Positions 1 to 8,322 of a stretch of DNA of 64,000 nucleotides are shown here, in pieces. Position 1 is the first letter of the stretch. Each line of letters starts with the position of its first letter. Both the position numbers and the translations under genes were made by a program. The stretch is from Dietzia psychralcaliphila. GTDB taxonomy: Bacteria > Actinomycetota > Actinomycetes > Mycobacteriales > Mycobacteriaceae. Under the pieces are notes generated by a model. It did not search any database and had not been told where the DNA came from. It saw nothing but the letters and a program-made list of their open reading frames with translations. The stretch is from the NCBI RefSeq assembly GCF_003096095.1, contig NZ_CP015453.1:3534001-3598000 (forward strand), read 5' to 3'.

Positions 1-584
1 TGACGGAAGTTGAGCACCGCGCGCTGCACGTGATCGCCGGTGGAGACCACGACCGCGCCGGTGGTCCCGCGCTCGCGGAAGATACGGTCGGTGAACTGGG
101 CGTTCTGGACGGTGGAGTTGGAGTTCCCCTCCTCCGTGATCCGCCACGGTGCGACGCCGGCGCCGCGGAGCCAGTCGCCCATCGCCCGGGCCTCGGTGCG
201 GCCGTTCTGCGGAACGCCACCGGTCACGATGATGCGGGCGGTGGGGTACTCCTGCGCCAGCCGGAAGCCGGTCCTCAGACGCTCGTCGAGCACCGGTCGG
301 ATGCCGCCGTCCGGGAACAGGCCCGCGCCCAGGATGACGATGTCCGTGGTGAACGGGTTGACCGTGAGTACCGCAGGATCGTCGCTCGTGAGAGCCTCCA
401 GCCCTCCGCACACCTGCAGCATGGACGGGTCGACGTTCTGACACCCCAACATGGTGAGGCCGTTGTAGAGCGCGACGCCCGAGGGTATCTCCGCGGAGCC
501 CGCGGATGCGGTGCCGGCCCCTACGCCCAGCGCGAGCGCCGCCGTGGCCGCGACTGCGGCGAGACGGATCTGTGTCCTAGCCAC
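1..584 (-). CDS. YdcF/SanA-like (DUF218) secreted protein, C-terminal end cut by the window
   Basis: The first 194 codons are visible and no stop is reached before the left edge. It starts with GTG, preceded by a good Shine-Dalgarno (GGAGAGGAA, 592-600). Residues 1-30 form a Sec signal: a short Arg-containing start, an Ala/Leu-rich core and an ASA-like cleavage site. The mature part contains DIVILGAGLFPDG, ARIIVTGGVPQNGRTEA and a later VVVSTGDH, the order seen in DUF218 (YdcF/SanA) proteins, which have a Rossmann-like fold. Family members are linked to envelope integrity and bind nucleotides, but the substrate is usually unknown. Two cysteines near mature residues 15-35 may form a disulfide after export. 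It is divergent from alkA. Confidence 0.8.
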   Translation of the reverse strand, partial: MARTQIRLAAVAATAALALGVGAGTASAGSAEIPSGVALYNGLTMLGCQNVDPSMLQVCGGLEALTSDDPAVLTVNPFTTDIVILGAGLFPDGGIRPVLDERLRTGFRLAQEYPTARIIVTGGVPQNGRTEARAMGDWLRGAGVAPWRITEEGNSNSTVQNAQFTDRIFRERGTTGAVVVSTGDHVQRAVLNFR

Positions 585-693
585 GATAACGTTCCTCTCC
601 CAAACCTTGTGGGCCATTTCGTGACCCGATAGTTATCGGTGGCGACGGTACCGCTGTTACCTGTGAGGCAAGATGGGCAAGAAATTCGCCGGG

Positions 694-699
694 TAGCCT
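694..699 (+). promoter_or_regulatory. -10 hexamer of alkA, probable leaderless promoter
   Basis: TAGCCT lies 7 nt before the ATG at 707, so transcription should begin at or next to the start codon. There is no Shine-Dalgarno in front of the gene. Confidence 0.5.
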
Positions 700-706
700 G
701 ATCGGC

Positions 707-1381
707 ATGCCCGCAGGATACGACAAATCGACGGCCGTTCGACACCTCTACGTGGCGGACCCCCAGCTCGGGCGGCACATCGACACCGTCGGTCCGTGCA
801 CCCTCACGCCCGCCCCCGATATCGGACCGCACACCCTGTTCGACCGCCTGGCCTCCTCGATCCTGTCCCAGCAGCTGTCGGTCAAGGCCGCCGCGACGAT
901 CGCCGGCCGGCTCCGGGACCAGGCGGCCGGGCCTCATCATCTCGACCCGGGACGCGTCGCCGCCCTGTCCGACGAGGAACTCCGCGCGTGCGGTATCTCC
1001 CGCCCCAAGGTCGCCGCGCTGCGCGACCTGGCCGACGCGGTGGAGACCGGTCGGATCCCCACGCTGGCGGAACTGACCGGACTCGACGACGACGAGGTGG
1101 TCACCTCCCTGACCACCGTCCGCGGGGTGGGCCGATGGACAGTGGAGATGCTGCTGATCTTCCTATTGGACAGACCCGACGTGTTCCCCGTGGCTGATGT
1201 CGGGGTGCGCCGCGGATTCGAGCGCGTCACGGGGCTCGACGAGACCCCCACCGCCACCCAGATGCTCACCCGCGCCGAGAGCTGGGCCCCGTACCGGTCG
1301 GTCGCCTCCTGGTACCTGTGGCGGGCGGTCGACCAGACCGGCCAGGCGGTGCCCGCGCCGCCACCGCGTCCTGTCCGGTAG
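707..1381 (+). CDS. alkA: DNA-3-methyladenine glycosylase II (HhH-GPD family)
   Basis: Base-excision repair enzyme that removes alkylated purines from DNA in the cytoplasm. The 224-residue protein is a single HhH-GPD domain. It has the LASSILSQQLSVKAA helix near residue 50, the helix-hairpin-helix TTVRGVGRWTVEMLL near 140-155, and the DxGVRRG stretch whose Asp164 is the expected catalytic residue. No C-terminal iron-sulfur cysteines are present, which fits AlkA rather than Nth/MutY. The start at 707 is supported by the adjacent -10 hexamer. Nine bases separate its stop from tpx, so the two may share transcripts. Confidence 0.88.
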   Translation: MPAGYDKSTAVRHLYVADPQLGRHIDTVGPCTLTPAPDIGPHTLFDRLASSILSQQLSVKAAATIAGRLRDQAAGPHHLDPGRVAALSDEELRACGISRPKVAALRDLADAVETGRIPTLAELTGLDDDEVVTSLTTVRGVGRWTVEMLLIFLLDRPDVFPVADVGVRRGFERVTGLDETPTATQMLTRAESWAPYRSVASWYLWRAVDQTGQAVPAPPPRPVR

Positions 1382-1390
1382 AACGGACAC

Positions 1391-1888
1391 ATGGCAACCA
1401 CCGCATTCAAGGGAAACCCCGTCACCACGTCCGGCGAGCTCCCCGCCGTCGGCTCGACCGCTCCGGCCTTCGATCTGGTCGGCACCGACCTGGCACCCGT
1501 GACCTCCGAGTCACTCTCGGGCAAGAACGTCGTGCTCAACATCTTCCCCAGTGTCGACACGGGCGTCTGCGCTCAGTCGGTCCGCACCTTCAACGAGAAG
1601 GCCACCGACCTGGACAACACCGCGGTCGTCAACGTCTCGGCGGATCTCCCGTTCGCGCACAAGCGATTCGCCGCTGACGAGGGCATCGAGAACGCGTCCG
1701 CCGGCTCCACCTTCCGCGGCGACTTCGCGTCGGCGTACGGCGTCGAGATGACCGACGGCCCCCTCGCCGGACTGTGCGCCCGCTCGGTCGTCGTGCTCGA
1801 CGCCGACGGCAAGGTGGTCTACACCCAGCTCGTCGACGAGATCACCACCGAGCCGGACTACGACGCCGCGCTCGCAGCACTCAACTGA
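1391..1888 (+). CDS. tpx: Thiol peroxidase (Tpx, atypical 2-Cys peroxiredoxin family) lacking the usual resolving cysteine
   Basis: Reduces hydrogen peroxide and organic hydroperoxides in the cytoplasm, normally recharged by thioredoxin. The 165-residue length is standard. The peroxidatic motif [15 protein letters not shown] places Cys60. The family's resolving cysteine normally follows the DLPFAxxRF motif near residue 94, but here the sequence reads [14 protein letters not shown], so it is Ala. The only other cysteine is Cys129 (GLCARSVVV), at a site that is normally not cysteine. The enzyme may work as a 1-Cys form or use Cys129. A strong bidirectional terminator follows. Confidence 0.92.
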   Translation: MATTAFKGNPVTTSGELPAVGSTAPAFDLVGTDLAPVTSESLSGKNVVLNIFPSVDTGVCAQSVRTFNEKATDLDNTAVVNVSADLPFAHKRFAADEGIENASAGSTFRGDFASAYGVEMTDGPLAGLCARSVVVLDADGKVVYTQLVDEITTEPDYDAALAALN

Positions 1889-1931
1889 CACCGGCTCGGG
1901 CCTGACACTGCCCAGGCCACCGCAGACGGCA

Positions 1932-1968
1932 GACAGCGGCCCGCCCCTCCCCGGGGCGGGCCGCTGTC
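1932..1968. terminator. Bidirectional intrinsic terminator between tpx and the FMN reductase gene
   Basis: Perfect 16-bp GC-rich inverted repeat (arms 1932-1947 and 1953-1968, 5-nt loop) between convergent genes. It lacks a U tract, as is common in high-GC actinobacteria. Confidence 0.75.
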
Positions 1969-1985
1969 GTTCACACCGTGGCTGC

Positions 1986-2549
1986 TCAGACGGTGGAACC
2001 CACCAGGGAGAAGCGGCGCGTGGCCTCCTCGAGCTGGCCGAACAGCGTGGCGAGCTCATCGGCCCGGCGCTCGGCCGGCTCGACACCCTCCGGGCCGAAC
2101 TCGGTGAACAGGCTCAGCGAGACCTGCTGGCGGACGCCGAACATGCGGAAGTTGGCGATGATCTGGCGCCAGTGCTCGACCGCGCGCACGCCACCCTCGG
2201 CGCCGTACGAGACAAAGGCGACCGGCTTGTCCGCCCACTCGTTGCCGAGCGAGTCGAAGGCGTTCTTGAGGCCGCCGGGGACGCTGTGGTTGTACTCGGG
2301 GGTCACAAAGACGAAGGCGTCGTAGGAGTCGATCGTGTCGCTCCAGCGCTGCACCCGCTCGTCCTCGTACTGCTTCTGCGCCGCACCCGGCACGGTGGCC
2401 GAGGTGAGCAGTGGGACGTCGAAGGCCTTGAGGTCGACCAGTTCGTAGGTAGCGTCCGGTCGCGACGCCGCCTGCGCCGCGACCCACTCGGCCACGGACT
2501 CACCGGTCCGCTCGTCACGGATACTGCCCAGGATGATGCCGATCTTCAT
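1986..2549 (-). CDS. NAD(P)H-dependent FMN reductase (flavodoxin-like fold)
   Basis: 187-residue cytoplasmic flavoprotein of the NADPH_dep_red/SsuE-AzoR1 superfamily. The FMN phosphate loop is visible at the start (GIILGSIRDERTGES, residues 3-17), and PEYNHSVPGGLKNAFDSLG near residue 80-100 is the second flavin-contacting motif. Such enzymes reduce FMN, quinones, azo compounds or chromate with NAD(P)H. The sequence alone does not fix the substrate. The ATG at 2549 is chosen because GAGGGAA precedes it at good spacing and the nucleotide loop begins at once. An imperfect palindrome lies upstream at 2588-2601. Confidence 0.85.
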   Translation of the reverse strand: MKIGIILGSIRDERTGESVAEWVAAQAASRPDATYELVDLKAFDVPLLTSATVPGAAQKQYEDERVQRWSDTIDSYDAFVFVTPEYNHSVPGGLKNAFDSLGNEWADKPVAFVSYGAEGGVRAVEHWRQIIANFRMFGVRQQVSLSLFTEFGPEGVEPAERRADELATLFGQLEEATRRFSLVGSTV

Positions 2550-2587
2550 TGGTGTTCCCTCTCGTCGGTGGACGTGCTCAGTGCCCC

Positions 2588-2601
2588 CACCATACTTGGT
2601 G
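2588..2601. promoter_or_regulatory. Small inverted repeat upstream of the FMN reductase gene, possible operator
   Basis: CACCA-TACT-TGGTG, 38 nt upstream of the start codon and overlapping a TATGGT -10-like hexamer on the minus strand. The short arms make this tentative. Confidence 0.25.
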
Positions 2602-2614
2602 ATACGACAACTAT

Positions 2615-3427
2615 CTAGCGCCTCCCGTAGACAGTGACCGACGCCACCGCGCACACCCGTCCACGCTCGTCCCGCGTGACCGCCTGCGCGATCCCCCAGC
2701 TCCGGCCGTCGTGGAGCGCCTCGGCGCGCACCGTGACCGGGCCGACGAGCGGGATCTGACGCACGTATCGCACGTCGAGCGACGACGAGCTGACCTCCCG
2801 CTCGTGCGGGAACACCGCTGAACCGGCCACCTCCGCCACGGCGGCGAAGACCCCTCCGTGCAGGTTGCCCAGCGGATTGGCCAACGCCGGCTCGGGAGCG
2901 ATCACGGCCTCCACCGCGCGGGTGCCCGCCGGGCCGTCATCGTGGTGCGTCATCGTCAGGCACAGCACCTCGGCCAGCGTTCCCGGCGCCAGCGCGGAAG
3001 GCCAGGGCGGCTCGTCGTCATAGTCGTCCGGGTCCACGACCCCGGCGATCTCCATCGACTTGACCAGTCCCGCGGCGACCACTCGGCCGTCATCGTCGAG
3101 TACGTCGCCCCGCGTGGTGAGGCAATGACCGTCGTCGCCCAGGTGGTCCGTGCGCACGCCCAACCCGGTCGACCCCTCGCGGGGGCGCGCCAGCAGGTCC
3201 AGGCGGAGCTCGGTGGTGACGGTCCACATCCCCTCGGGCCGGTGGCGGTGGTTCTCGGCGCCGAGGCCGGAGTCGACCAACACGGCCAGTCCCCCCGTGG
3301 CGAAGCGACCGGACGGGTCCACGAACTGGTCGGCGACCGGCTGATGCCAGCTCACGGTGCCGTCGTCGGCCTGGCTGAAGGTCAGCCCCAGTCGTGGTTC
3401 CGGGCCGTGGTGCGTCGATTCCCTCAT
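2615..3427 (-). CDS. Double hot-dog acyl-CoA thioesterase-like protein
   Basis: 270 residues with two hot-dog-like halves. The C-terminal half carries NPLGNLHGGVFAAVAEVAGSA, the classic PaaI/4HBT-type motif in which an HGG turn caps the central helix. The N-terminal half has a matching FATGGLAVLVDSGLGAE stretch. Proteins of this form hydrolyse CoA thioesters or act as dehydratase relatives. The acyl chain cannot be told from sequence. ATG at 3427 is supported by a TAGCGT -10 hexamer six bases upstream (leaderless). It is divergent from the histidine kinase gene. Confidence 0.7.
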   Translation of the reverse strand: MRESTHHGPEPRLGLTFSQADDGTVSWHQPVADQFVDPSGRFATGGLAVLVDSGLGAENHRHRPEGMWTVTTELRLDLLARPREGSTGLGVRTDHLGDDGHCLTTRGDVLDDDGRVVAAGLVKSMEIAGVVDPDDYDDEPPWPSALAPGTLAEVLCLTMTHHDDGPAGTRAVEAVIAPEPALANPLGNLHGGVFAAVAEVAGSAVFPHEREVSSSSLDVRYVRQIPLVGPVTVRAEALHDGRSWGIAQAVTRDERGRVCAVASVTVYGRR

Positions 3428-3433
3428 CTCGCG

Positions 3434-3439
3434 ACGCTA
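3434..3439 (-). promoter_or_regulatory. -10 hexamer of the thioesterase gene, probable leaderless promoter
   Basis: TAGCGT on the minus strand with a 6-nt gap to the ATG at 3427. Confidence 0.5.
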
Positions 3440-3490
3440 ACACGTGTTCCAGTCCTGCTCGACGGGCTCAGGTGGCCGCACAATGGGGTG

Positions 3491-3535
3491 GTGCCACTAA
3501 GAGCAGTGCCCCTAAGAGCTGTGCCCCTGAGCAGC
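3491..3535 (+). repeat. 15-bp tandem repeat, three units, each starting with GTG
   Basis: Units at 3491-3505, 3506-3520 and 3521-3535 share the pattern GTGCC(A/C)CT(A/G)AG. They encode VPLRA VPLRA VPLSS at the N-terminus of the sensor kinase, and each unit supplies an in-frame GTG start codon. Confidence 0.85.
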
Positions 3536-4939
3536 GAGGTTCTCACGACGCCCCGGCGGTGGCCGATCCGCGTGGCCACCACCGTGATCGCCACCGCGAT
3601 CGTCATGCTGGTGTTGGCCGCCGCTGCGGGAGGCGCGTGGCTGCTGCTGCGCTCGGCGGCGCACAGCGCGATCGACTCCGCCGACCGCACCCGGGCCGTC
3701 GACGTGGCGGGGGCGCTGTCCGCCCGTGGACCACAGGCCGCCCTCGAACTGGTCGCCGAGCCGCTGTCCGGTGTCGACCTCGTGAGGATCGTGGGACCCG
3801 ACGACAGGCTGGTCGCCGCCCAGGTCACCCGGGGACTCGAGGACGTGCCCCCGGTGCCCGCTCCCGAGGCCGGGGAGGTCTCCCGGCACCAGCTGGAGTC
3901 GCCCAACGGGGCGGATCTGCGGGTGACGTCGGTGGGCGTGGACGTCGGCGGCGTGACGTTCACCGTCGACGTGGGCACCGACTCCGACCGGTACGACACC
4001 GTGCTCGCCGCCGGCGCGATCCTGTTCCTGTCGTTCGTGCCCGTGGCGGGCCTGGCGACGGCGGTGTTCGTCCACTACGCGATGGGGCGGGTGCTGCGGC
4101 CCGTCGAGTCGATCCGATCGCGGGTCGCCGAGATCTCCGCCTCCGGACGCGGGGACCGGGTCCCGGTCCCCGAGGCGGAAGACGAGATCGCACGCCTGGC
4201 CCGGACGATGAACGCCATGCTCGCCCGCCTCGACGCCGCGCGGACCGCGCAGGTGGCCTTTGTCGGCGACGCCTCGCACGAGCTGCGCAGTCCGCTCTCC
4301 ACCCTGTCGACCCTGCTGGAGCTGTCCTCGACCTCCGGCACGCCGGTGGACGTGGAGACCGTCGACGAGCTCCTCCTGCCCGAGGTGCAGCGGATGAGGT
4401 CGATGGTCGAGGACCTGCTCCTGCTGGCCAAGAACGACGAGCGCGGTGTCCCACTGCGTCGCGAGGACGTGGACCTCGACGACATCGTCCTCTCCGAGGT
4501 CGGACGGCTCCGTGGTCTGGGCGGCCTCGACGTCACGGGCGCGGTGGAGCCCGCCCGACTGGTCGGCGACCCCGACGCCCTGCTGAGGGTCGTGCGCAAC
4601 CTCGTCGACAACGCACGGCGGCACGCGCGCACGGCCGTGTCGATCGGGCTCACCGTGGATCGCCCCGCACACGGGGAGCCGCGCGCGGTGATCACCGTCG
4701 ACGACGACGGCGAGGGTGTGCCACCCGATCAGCGCGACACGGTGTTCGACCGCTTCGCCCGCCTCGACGCCGACCGCGCCCGGGGCACCGGCGGGTCCGG
4801 CCTGGGACTGGCGATCGTCGCCGAGATCACCCGCTCCCACGGTGGAACGGTCCATGTCTCCGACGCGTCCTCGGGCGGAGCCCGGTTCGTGGTGGAGCTA
4901 CCGGTCGAGACCATCGGGGAGCTCCCCGATCAGCCGTGA
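3491..4939 (+). CDS. Membrane sensor histidine kinase (HAMP, HisKA, HATPase_c)
   Basis: About 482 residues. The order is a first membrane helix (~24-45), an extracytoplasmic sensor loop of about 115 residues, a second helix (~167-192), a HAMP domain, a HisKA helix with the phospho-acceptor in VGDASHELRSPLS (His near 263), and a C-terminal ATPase with NLVDNARRHA (N box), DDDGEGVP and GGSGLGLAIV (G boxes). It is a TcrY/PrrB-type kinase expected to phosphorylate an OmpR-family regulator. No such regulator is adjacent. The nearest is the orphan at 9640-10332. The start is uncertain among in-frame GTGs at 3488, 3491, 3506 and 3521. 3491 is favoured by a CACAAT hexamer 6 nt upstream. Confidence 0.88.
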   Translation: MPLRAVPLRAVPLSSEVLTTPRRWPIRVATTVIATAIVMLVLAAAAGGAWLLLRSAAHSAIDSADRTRAVDVAGALSARGPQAALELVAEPLSGVDLVRIVGPDDRLVAAQVTRGLEDVPPVPAPEAGEVSRHQLESPNGADLRVTSVGVDVGGVTFTVDVGTDSDRYDTVLAAGAILFLSFVPVAGLATAVFVHYAMGRVLRPVESIRSRVAEISASGRGDRVPVPEAEDEIARLARTMNAMLARLDAARTAQVAFVGDASHELRSPLSTLSTLLELSSTSGTPVDVETVDELLLPEVQRMRSMVEDLLLLAKNDERGVPLRREDVDLDDIVLSEVGRLRGLGGLDVTGAVEPARLVGDPDALLRVVRNLVDNARRHARTAVSIGLTVDRPAHGEPRAVITVDDDGEGVPPDQRDTVFDRFARLDADRARGTGGSGLGLAIVAEITRSHGGTVHVSDASSGGARFVVELPVETIGELPDQP

Positions 4940-5009
4940 CCGATCCGGGCCGCCACCACCCGCGGCGGCGCGCGACCGACCGGGCGGCGAGCGGATAGGA
5001 TCAGCGCCC

Positions 5010-6419
5010 GTGTGGGCTCGCCTGAACCGCCTCTTCGACGCCGAGGACGTGTGGACCCGCCCGTTGCCGGAGAACTACCTCCGCGCCGACGTGGTCCTCG
5101 CCCTGGCGATGTTCGCCTGCTCGGCGGTGGGCCTGGAGATCCTGCGGAGCATGGGTGTGCTGGGCGGCGAGACCGCGCCGCTCTGGGCCCAGTACCTGGC
5201 CATGGTGAGCGCGGCGGCACTGCTGGCGATCCGGCGTCGGTACCCGCTCCTGACCGGTCTCGGGGCGACCGCGCACCTGCTGATCATCGGCAGCGTCATG
5301 CCGTTGGTGATGGGTCAGGTCTCCCAACAGGTGCTGTACTTCATCGCGGTCTACTCCGCGGTGGCGTGGGCCCGCGACAGGCGGGCTCTGGTGGGTGTCT
5401 CGGTGGGGATCGCCGCCGCGCTCGTCGTGTGGATGATCTGGTACATCGCGCTGGGATCCGGGATGCAGCAGATCCTCGACGCTCTCGACGACACCGACCG
5501 CTCGTCGGGGCTCGTCCCTCCCGTGCCCGCCTACCTCGTCTACACCGCCCTCATCAACATCGTCTACTTCGGGGGCGCCGCAGCACTCGGTATCACCTCG
5601 TGGCGGGGGGCACGTCGACGCCACGCCCTTGCCGAACAGGCCCACACCATCGAGGACCAGGCCGAGGCGTTGCGCGACCGCGCCGTCGTCGAGGAGCGAC
5701 TGCGCATCGCGCGCGAGCTGCACGACGTGATCGCCCACCACGTCGCCGCGATCGGCGTCCAGGCCGGCGCCGCGCGCAAGGTCATGGGCAGCGACCCCGA
5801 GGCCGCGGCAGGAGCCCTGCGCACGGTCGAGGAGTCGTCCCGGTCCGCGGTCGGCGAGATGCGGGCCCTGCTGGGTGCACTCCGGTCGGCAGACCAGGCG
5901 ACCGGCCCGAACGCCGCCGACACCGGCTCCGCCGACGTGCCCTCCGCCGACACCCCCACCGCTGCCGCCTCCGACCCCTCCCGGTCCGCCGGCCACGGGC
6001 TCGCGGACGTCGAACGACTGGCCACCTCGCTGGACACCGCCGGATTCTCCACCGACGTCTCGGTCGTCGCCGGCGCCGGGCATCCCCTCGACGAGGTCCC
6101 GCCACTCGTCGGCCTCTCCCTGTACCGGACCGCGCAGGAGGCGCTGGCCAACGTCCGGCGTCACTCCACCGCCGATCGGGCAGGGGTGGTCCTGCGCACC
6201 GGCGAACACCCGGACGGCACCCCGTACGCGGAGATCGAGGTCCTCGACGGTGGTCGCCCCCGTACCGGGACCTCGGGCAGCGGTCTGGGGCTGCTGGGCA
6301 TGCGCGAGAGGGTCCGCTCACACGGCGGAGAGTGCGAGATAGGCCCCCGGGTGACCGGTGGGTATCGCGTCCGCGTGAGGTTGCCGTACCGCCCGAACCT
6401 CGACGGGGACCGGGCATGA
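5010..6419 (+). CDS. NarL-type sensor histidine kinase (HisKA_3)
   Basis: 469 residues. The first ~200 hold several membrane helices (about residues 28-50, 62-80, 87-108, 112-150, 170-195). They are followed by a coiled coil and the HisKA_3 dimerisation segment VVEERLRIARELHDVIAHHV, whose first His is the phospho-acceptor. The C-terminal ATPase has the G box GSGLGLLGMRERVRSHGG. An Ala/Pro/Asp-rich linker, variable in composition, sits between kinase subdomains (around residues 295-330). The GTG at 5010 has GGATAGGA about 9 nt upstream. The stop overlaps the regulator's ATG, so the pair is translationally coupled. Confidence 0.9.
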   Translation: MWARLNRLFDAEDVWTRPLPENYLRADVVLALAMFACSAVGLEILRSMGVLGGETAPLWAQYLAMVSAAALLAIRRRYPLLTGLGATAHLLIIGSVMPLVMGQVSQQVLYFIAVYSAVAWARDRRALVGVSVGIAAALVVWMIWYIALGSGMQQILDALDDTDRSSGLVPPVPAYLVYTALINIVYFGGAAALGITSWRGARRRHALAEQAHTIEDQAEALRDRAVVEERLRIARELHDVIAHHVAAIGVQAGAARKVMGSDPEAAAGALRTVEESSRSAVGEMRALLGALRSADQATGPNAADTGSADVPSADTPTAAASDPSRSAGHGLADVERLATSLDTAGFSTDVSVVAGAGHPLDEVPPLVGLSLYRTAQEALANVRRHSTADRAGVVLRTGEHPDGTPYAEIEVLDGGRPRTGTSGSGLGLLGMRERVRSHGGECEIGPRVTGGYRVRVRLPYRPNLDGDRA

Positions 6420-7288
6420 CCGGGGCCCAGGGGGGCGAGGGCCCCGGCGGGAGCCACGGCCACGCGGGTGTCCACGGCTCCCCCGGTGTCCACGGCTCCC
6501 CCGACGTCCACGGCTCCCCCGACGTCCTGCGCGTACTCGTCGTGGACGACCAGGCGCTCATGCGCTCCGGTTTCTCGATGATGCTCGGCGTGGAGCCGGA
6601 CCTCGAGGTGATCGGCGACGCCGCCGACGGCGCGAGCGCGGTCGAGCTGTGCCGACGACTGCGCCCCGACGTCGTGCTGATGGACGTCCAGATGCCGGGG
6701 ACCGACGGCATCGAGGCGACACGACTCATCACCGGCGAGGGCCTCGCGAAGGTCCTCATCCTCACCACCTTCGACCGCGACGACTACCTCTTCGACGCCC
6801 TCCGCGCCGGAGCGAGTGGCTTCCTGCTCAAGAACTCCGACCCCGACGACCTCGTCGACGGCGTCCGGGCCGTGGGCCACGGCCACGCCCTGCTCGCTCC
6901 GGAGGTCACTCGACGAGTCATCGAACGCCTGGCCACTGCCCCGCAGTCGACCGGAGCCGGCACTGCCCAGGGGCCGGGGCACGACACAGGAAACCGCACA
7001 GCGCGCGGCACTGAGCCCGGCACTGAGTTCGGCCCTGAGCCCGGCTCCGAGTCCGGCGCGGTGCCGTCGCATCCTCTGAGCCTCGACCTGCTCACCTCCC
7101 GCGAAACCGAGGTGCTGCGTCTGGTCGCCCAGGGGTTGTCCAACGCGGAGATCGCACGCACTCTGGTCGTCGGCGAGGCCACCGTCAAGACCCACGTGTC
7201 GGCGTGCCTGTCCAAGCTCCACCTCCGCGACCGCGTCCAGGCGGTCGTCCTCGCCTACGAGGCCGGCCTGGTCCACCCCGGCGAGTGA
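6416..7288 (+). CDS. NarL/LuxR-family response regulator
   Basis: 290 residues. The receiver domain starts only near residue 37 (LRVLVVDDQALMRSGF) and contains the phospho-acceptor Asp in VVLMDVQMPG and the conserved Lys in FLLKNSD. The LuxR helix-turn-helix is at the end (LTSRETEVLRLVAQGLSNAEIA). Two features are unusual. The first 36 residues include three 18-bp DNA repeats (HGSPGV/HGSPDV). The receiver-to-HTH linker is long and contains four 12-bp repeats (GTEP, GTEF, GPEP, GSES). ATG overlaps the kinase stop (ATGA). The ABC exporter genes downstream are the likely target. Confidence 0.92.
   Translation: MTGAQGGEGPGGSHGHAGVHGSPGVHGSPDVHGSPDVLRVLVVDDQALMRSGFSMMLGVEPDLEVIGDAADGASAVELCRRLRPDVVLMDVQMPGTDGIEATRLITGEGLAKVLILTTFDRDDYLFDALRAGASGFLLKNSDPDDLVDGVRAVGHGHALLAPEVTRRVIERLATAPQSTGAGTAQGPGHDTGNRTARGTEPGTEFGPEPGSESGAVPSHPLSLDLLTSRETEVLRLVAQGLSNAEIARTLVVGEATVKTHVSACLSKLHLRDRVQAVVLAYEAGLVHPGE
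6467..6520 (+). repeat. 18-bp tandem repeat, three units, in the regulator N-terminus
   Basis: Units 6467-6484, 6485-6502 and 6503-6520 (GGTGTCCACGGCTCCCCC type) preserve the reading frame. A fourth partial copy follows at 6521. Confidence 0.85.
7007..7054 (+). repeat. 12-bp tandem repeat, four units, in the regulator linker
   Basis: Units of the type GGCACTGAGCCC starting at 7007, 7019, 7031 and 7043, encoding G-x-E-x four times between the receiver and DNA-binding domains. Confidence 0.75.
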
Positions 7289-7440
7289 TCCGCGACGAGC
7301 AGTCGACCGTCCGCCGTCCACCTCCCCCCTGAGGGGGAGATCTCCCCGCCCCTTCCCGGAGAAGTCATCCTCCCGGCTGATCCGCCGAGGCACCCACCGG
7401 CAATAGCGTGGACCGGGTACAGGACACCAGGGAGGACACG
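7289..7440. promoter_or_regulatory. Intergenic region between the regulator and the ABC exporter operon
   Basis: 152 bp with a 7-bp C-rich/G-rich hairpin (7322-7339) after the regulator stop and several GATC-containing partial dyads. It is the natural place for the operator of the adjacent LuxR regulator, but I cannot identify a defined binding site. Confidence 0.35.
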
Positions 7441-8322
7441 ATGCTGGAACTCGACGGGCTCACCCGACGCTTCGGTGAGACCCTCGCCGTGGACGATGTC
7501 GGATTCGGGGTCCCACGTGGGGCCATGACCGGCTTCGTCGGCGGCAACGGCGCCGGGAAGACCACCACGATGCGGATGATCATGGGCGTGCTGCAGCCCA
7601 CTGCGGGCACGGTCACGTGGCAAGGCCGGGAGGTGACCGTCGCCGACCGTCGCACCTTCGGGTACATGCCGGAGGAACGCGGGCTCTACCCGAAGCAGCC
7701 CATCCTCGACCAGCTCGTCTACCTCGGCAGGCTTCAGGGGCGCAGTCCCGACGGGGCCAGGCGGTCGGCGACGGACCTGCTGGGGCGGTTCGGGCTCGGC
7801 GACCGCACCTCGGACAAGCTCGAGTCGCTGTCCCTGGGCAACCAGCAGCGCGTCCAGATCGTCGCGGCGGTCATCGGCGGGCCGGAACTGCTCGTCCTCG
7901 ACGAACCCTTCTCGGGCCTCGACCCGGTCGCCGTCGACTCCATGGTCGACCTGCTGCGCGAGCACACCACCCAGGGCGTGCCCGTGCTGTTCTCCTCTCA
8001 TCAACTCGACCTGGTCGAGCGGCTCTGTGACAACCTCGTCGTCCTGTCCCGCGGGCGGGTCGTCGCCCGCGGGACGGTCGACGACCTCCGCCGACGGGGA
8101 CGCGTCCTGCACCGCCTGGTCGTCGGCACGGACGCCGGGTGGGTCCGGGGTCTCCCGGGCGTGCACGTCGTCGACGTCGACGGACCCACCGCGCTGTTGG
8201 ACCTCGACCGGCCCGAGGCGGCCGACCTCGTCCTGCGTGAGGCACTCACCCGGGGCAGCGTTCGTGAACTCGCCGAGATCGTCCCCACCCTGTCCGAGAT
8301 CTACCGCGAGGTGACGTCATGA
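7441..8322 (+). CDS. ABC transporter ATP-binding protein (NatA-like)
   Basis: 293 residues. Walker A is GGNGAGKTT (~residue 36), the signature is LSLGNQQR, and Walker B/D-loop is LLVLDEPFSGLDP. A switch His follows in LFSSHQLDL. The C-terminal ~80 residues resemble the extension of drug/sodium exporters of the NatA/CcmA group. ATG at 7441 is chosen for the AGGGAGGA Shine-Dalgarno five bases upstream. The stop overlaps the permease ATG. Together they form a two-gene exporter probably controlled by the two-component system just upstream. Confidence 0.92.
   Translation: MLELDGLTRRFGETLAVDDVGFGVPRGAMTGFVGGNGAGKTTTMRMIMGVLQPTAGTVTWQGREVTVADRRTFGYMPEERGLYPKQPILDQLVYLGRLQGRSPDGARRSATDLLGRFGLGDRTSDKLESLSLGNQQRVQIVAAVIGGPELLVLDEPFSGLDPVAVDSMVDLLREHTTQGVPVLFSSHQLDLVERLCDNLVVLSRGRVVARGTVDDLRRRGRVLHRLVVGTDAGWVRGLPGVHVVDVDGPTALLDLDRPEAADLVLREALTRGSVRELAEIVPTLSEIYREVTS

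Noticed and set aside
2858-3490. In-frame upstream extension of the sensor kinase by about 210 codons
   Set aside because: It is antisense to the clear thioesterase gene and has no domain. The kinase starts at the GTG repeats.
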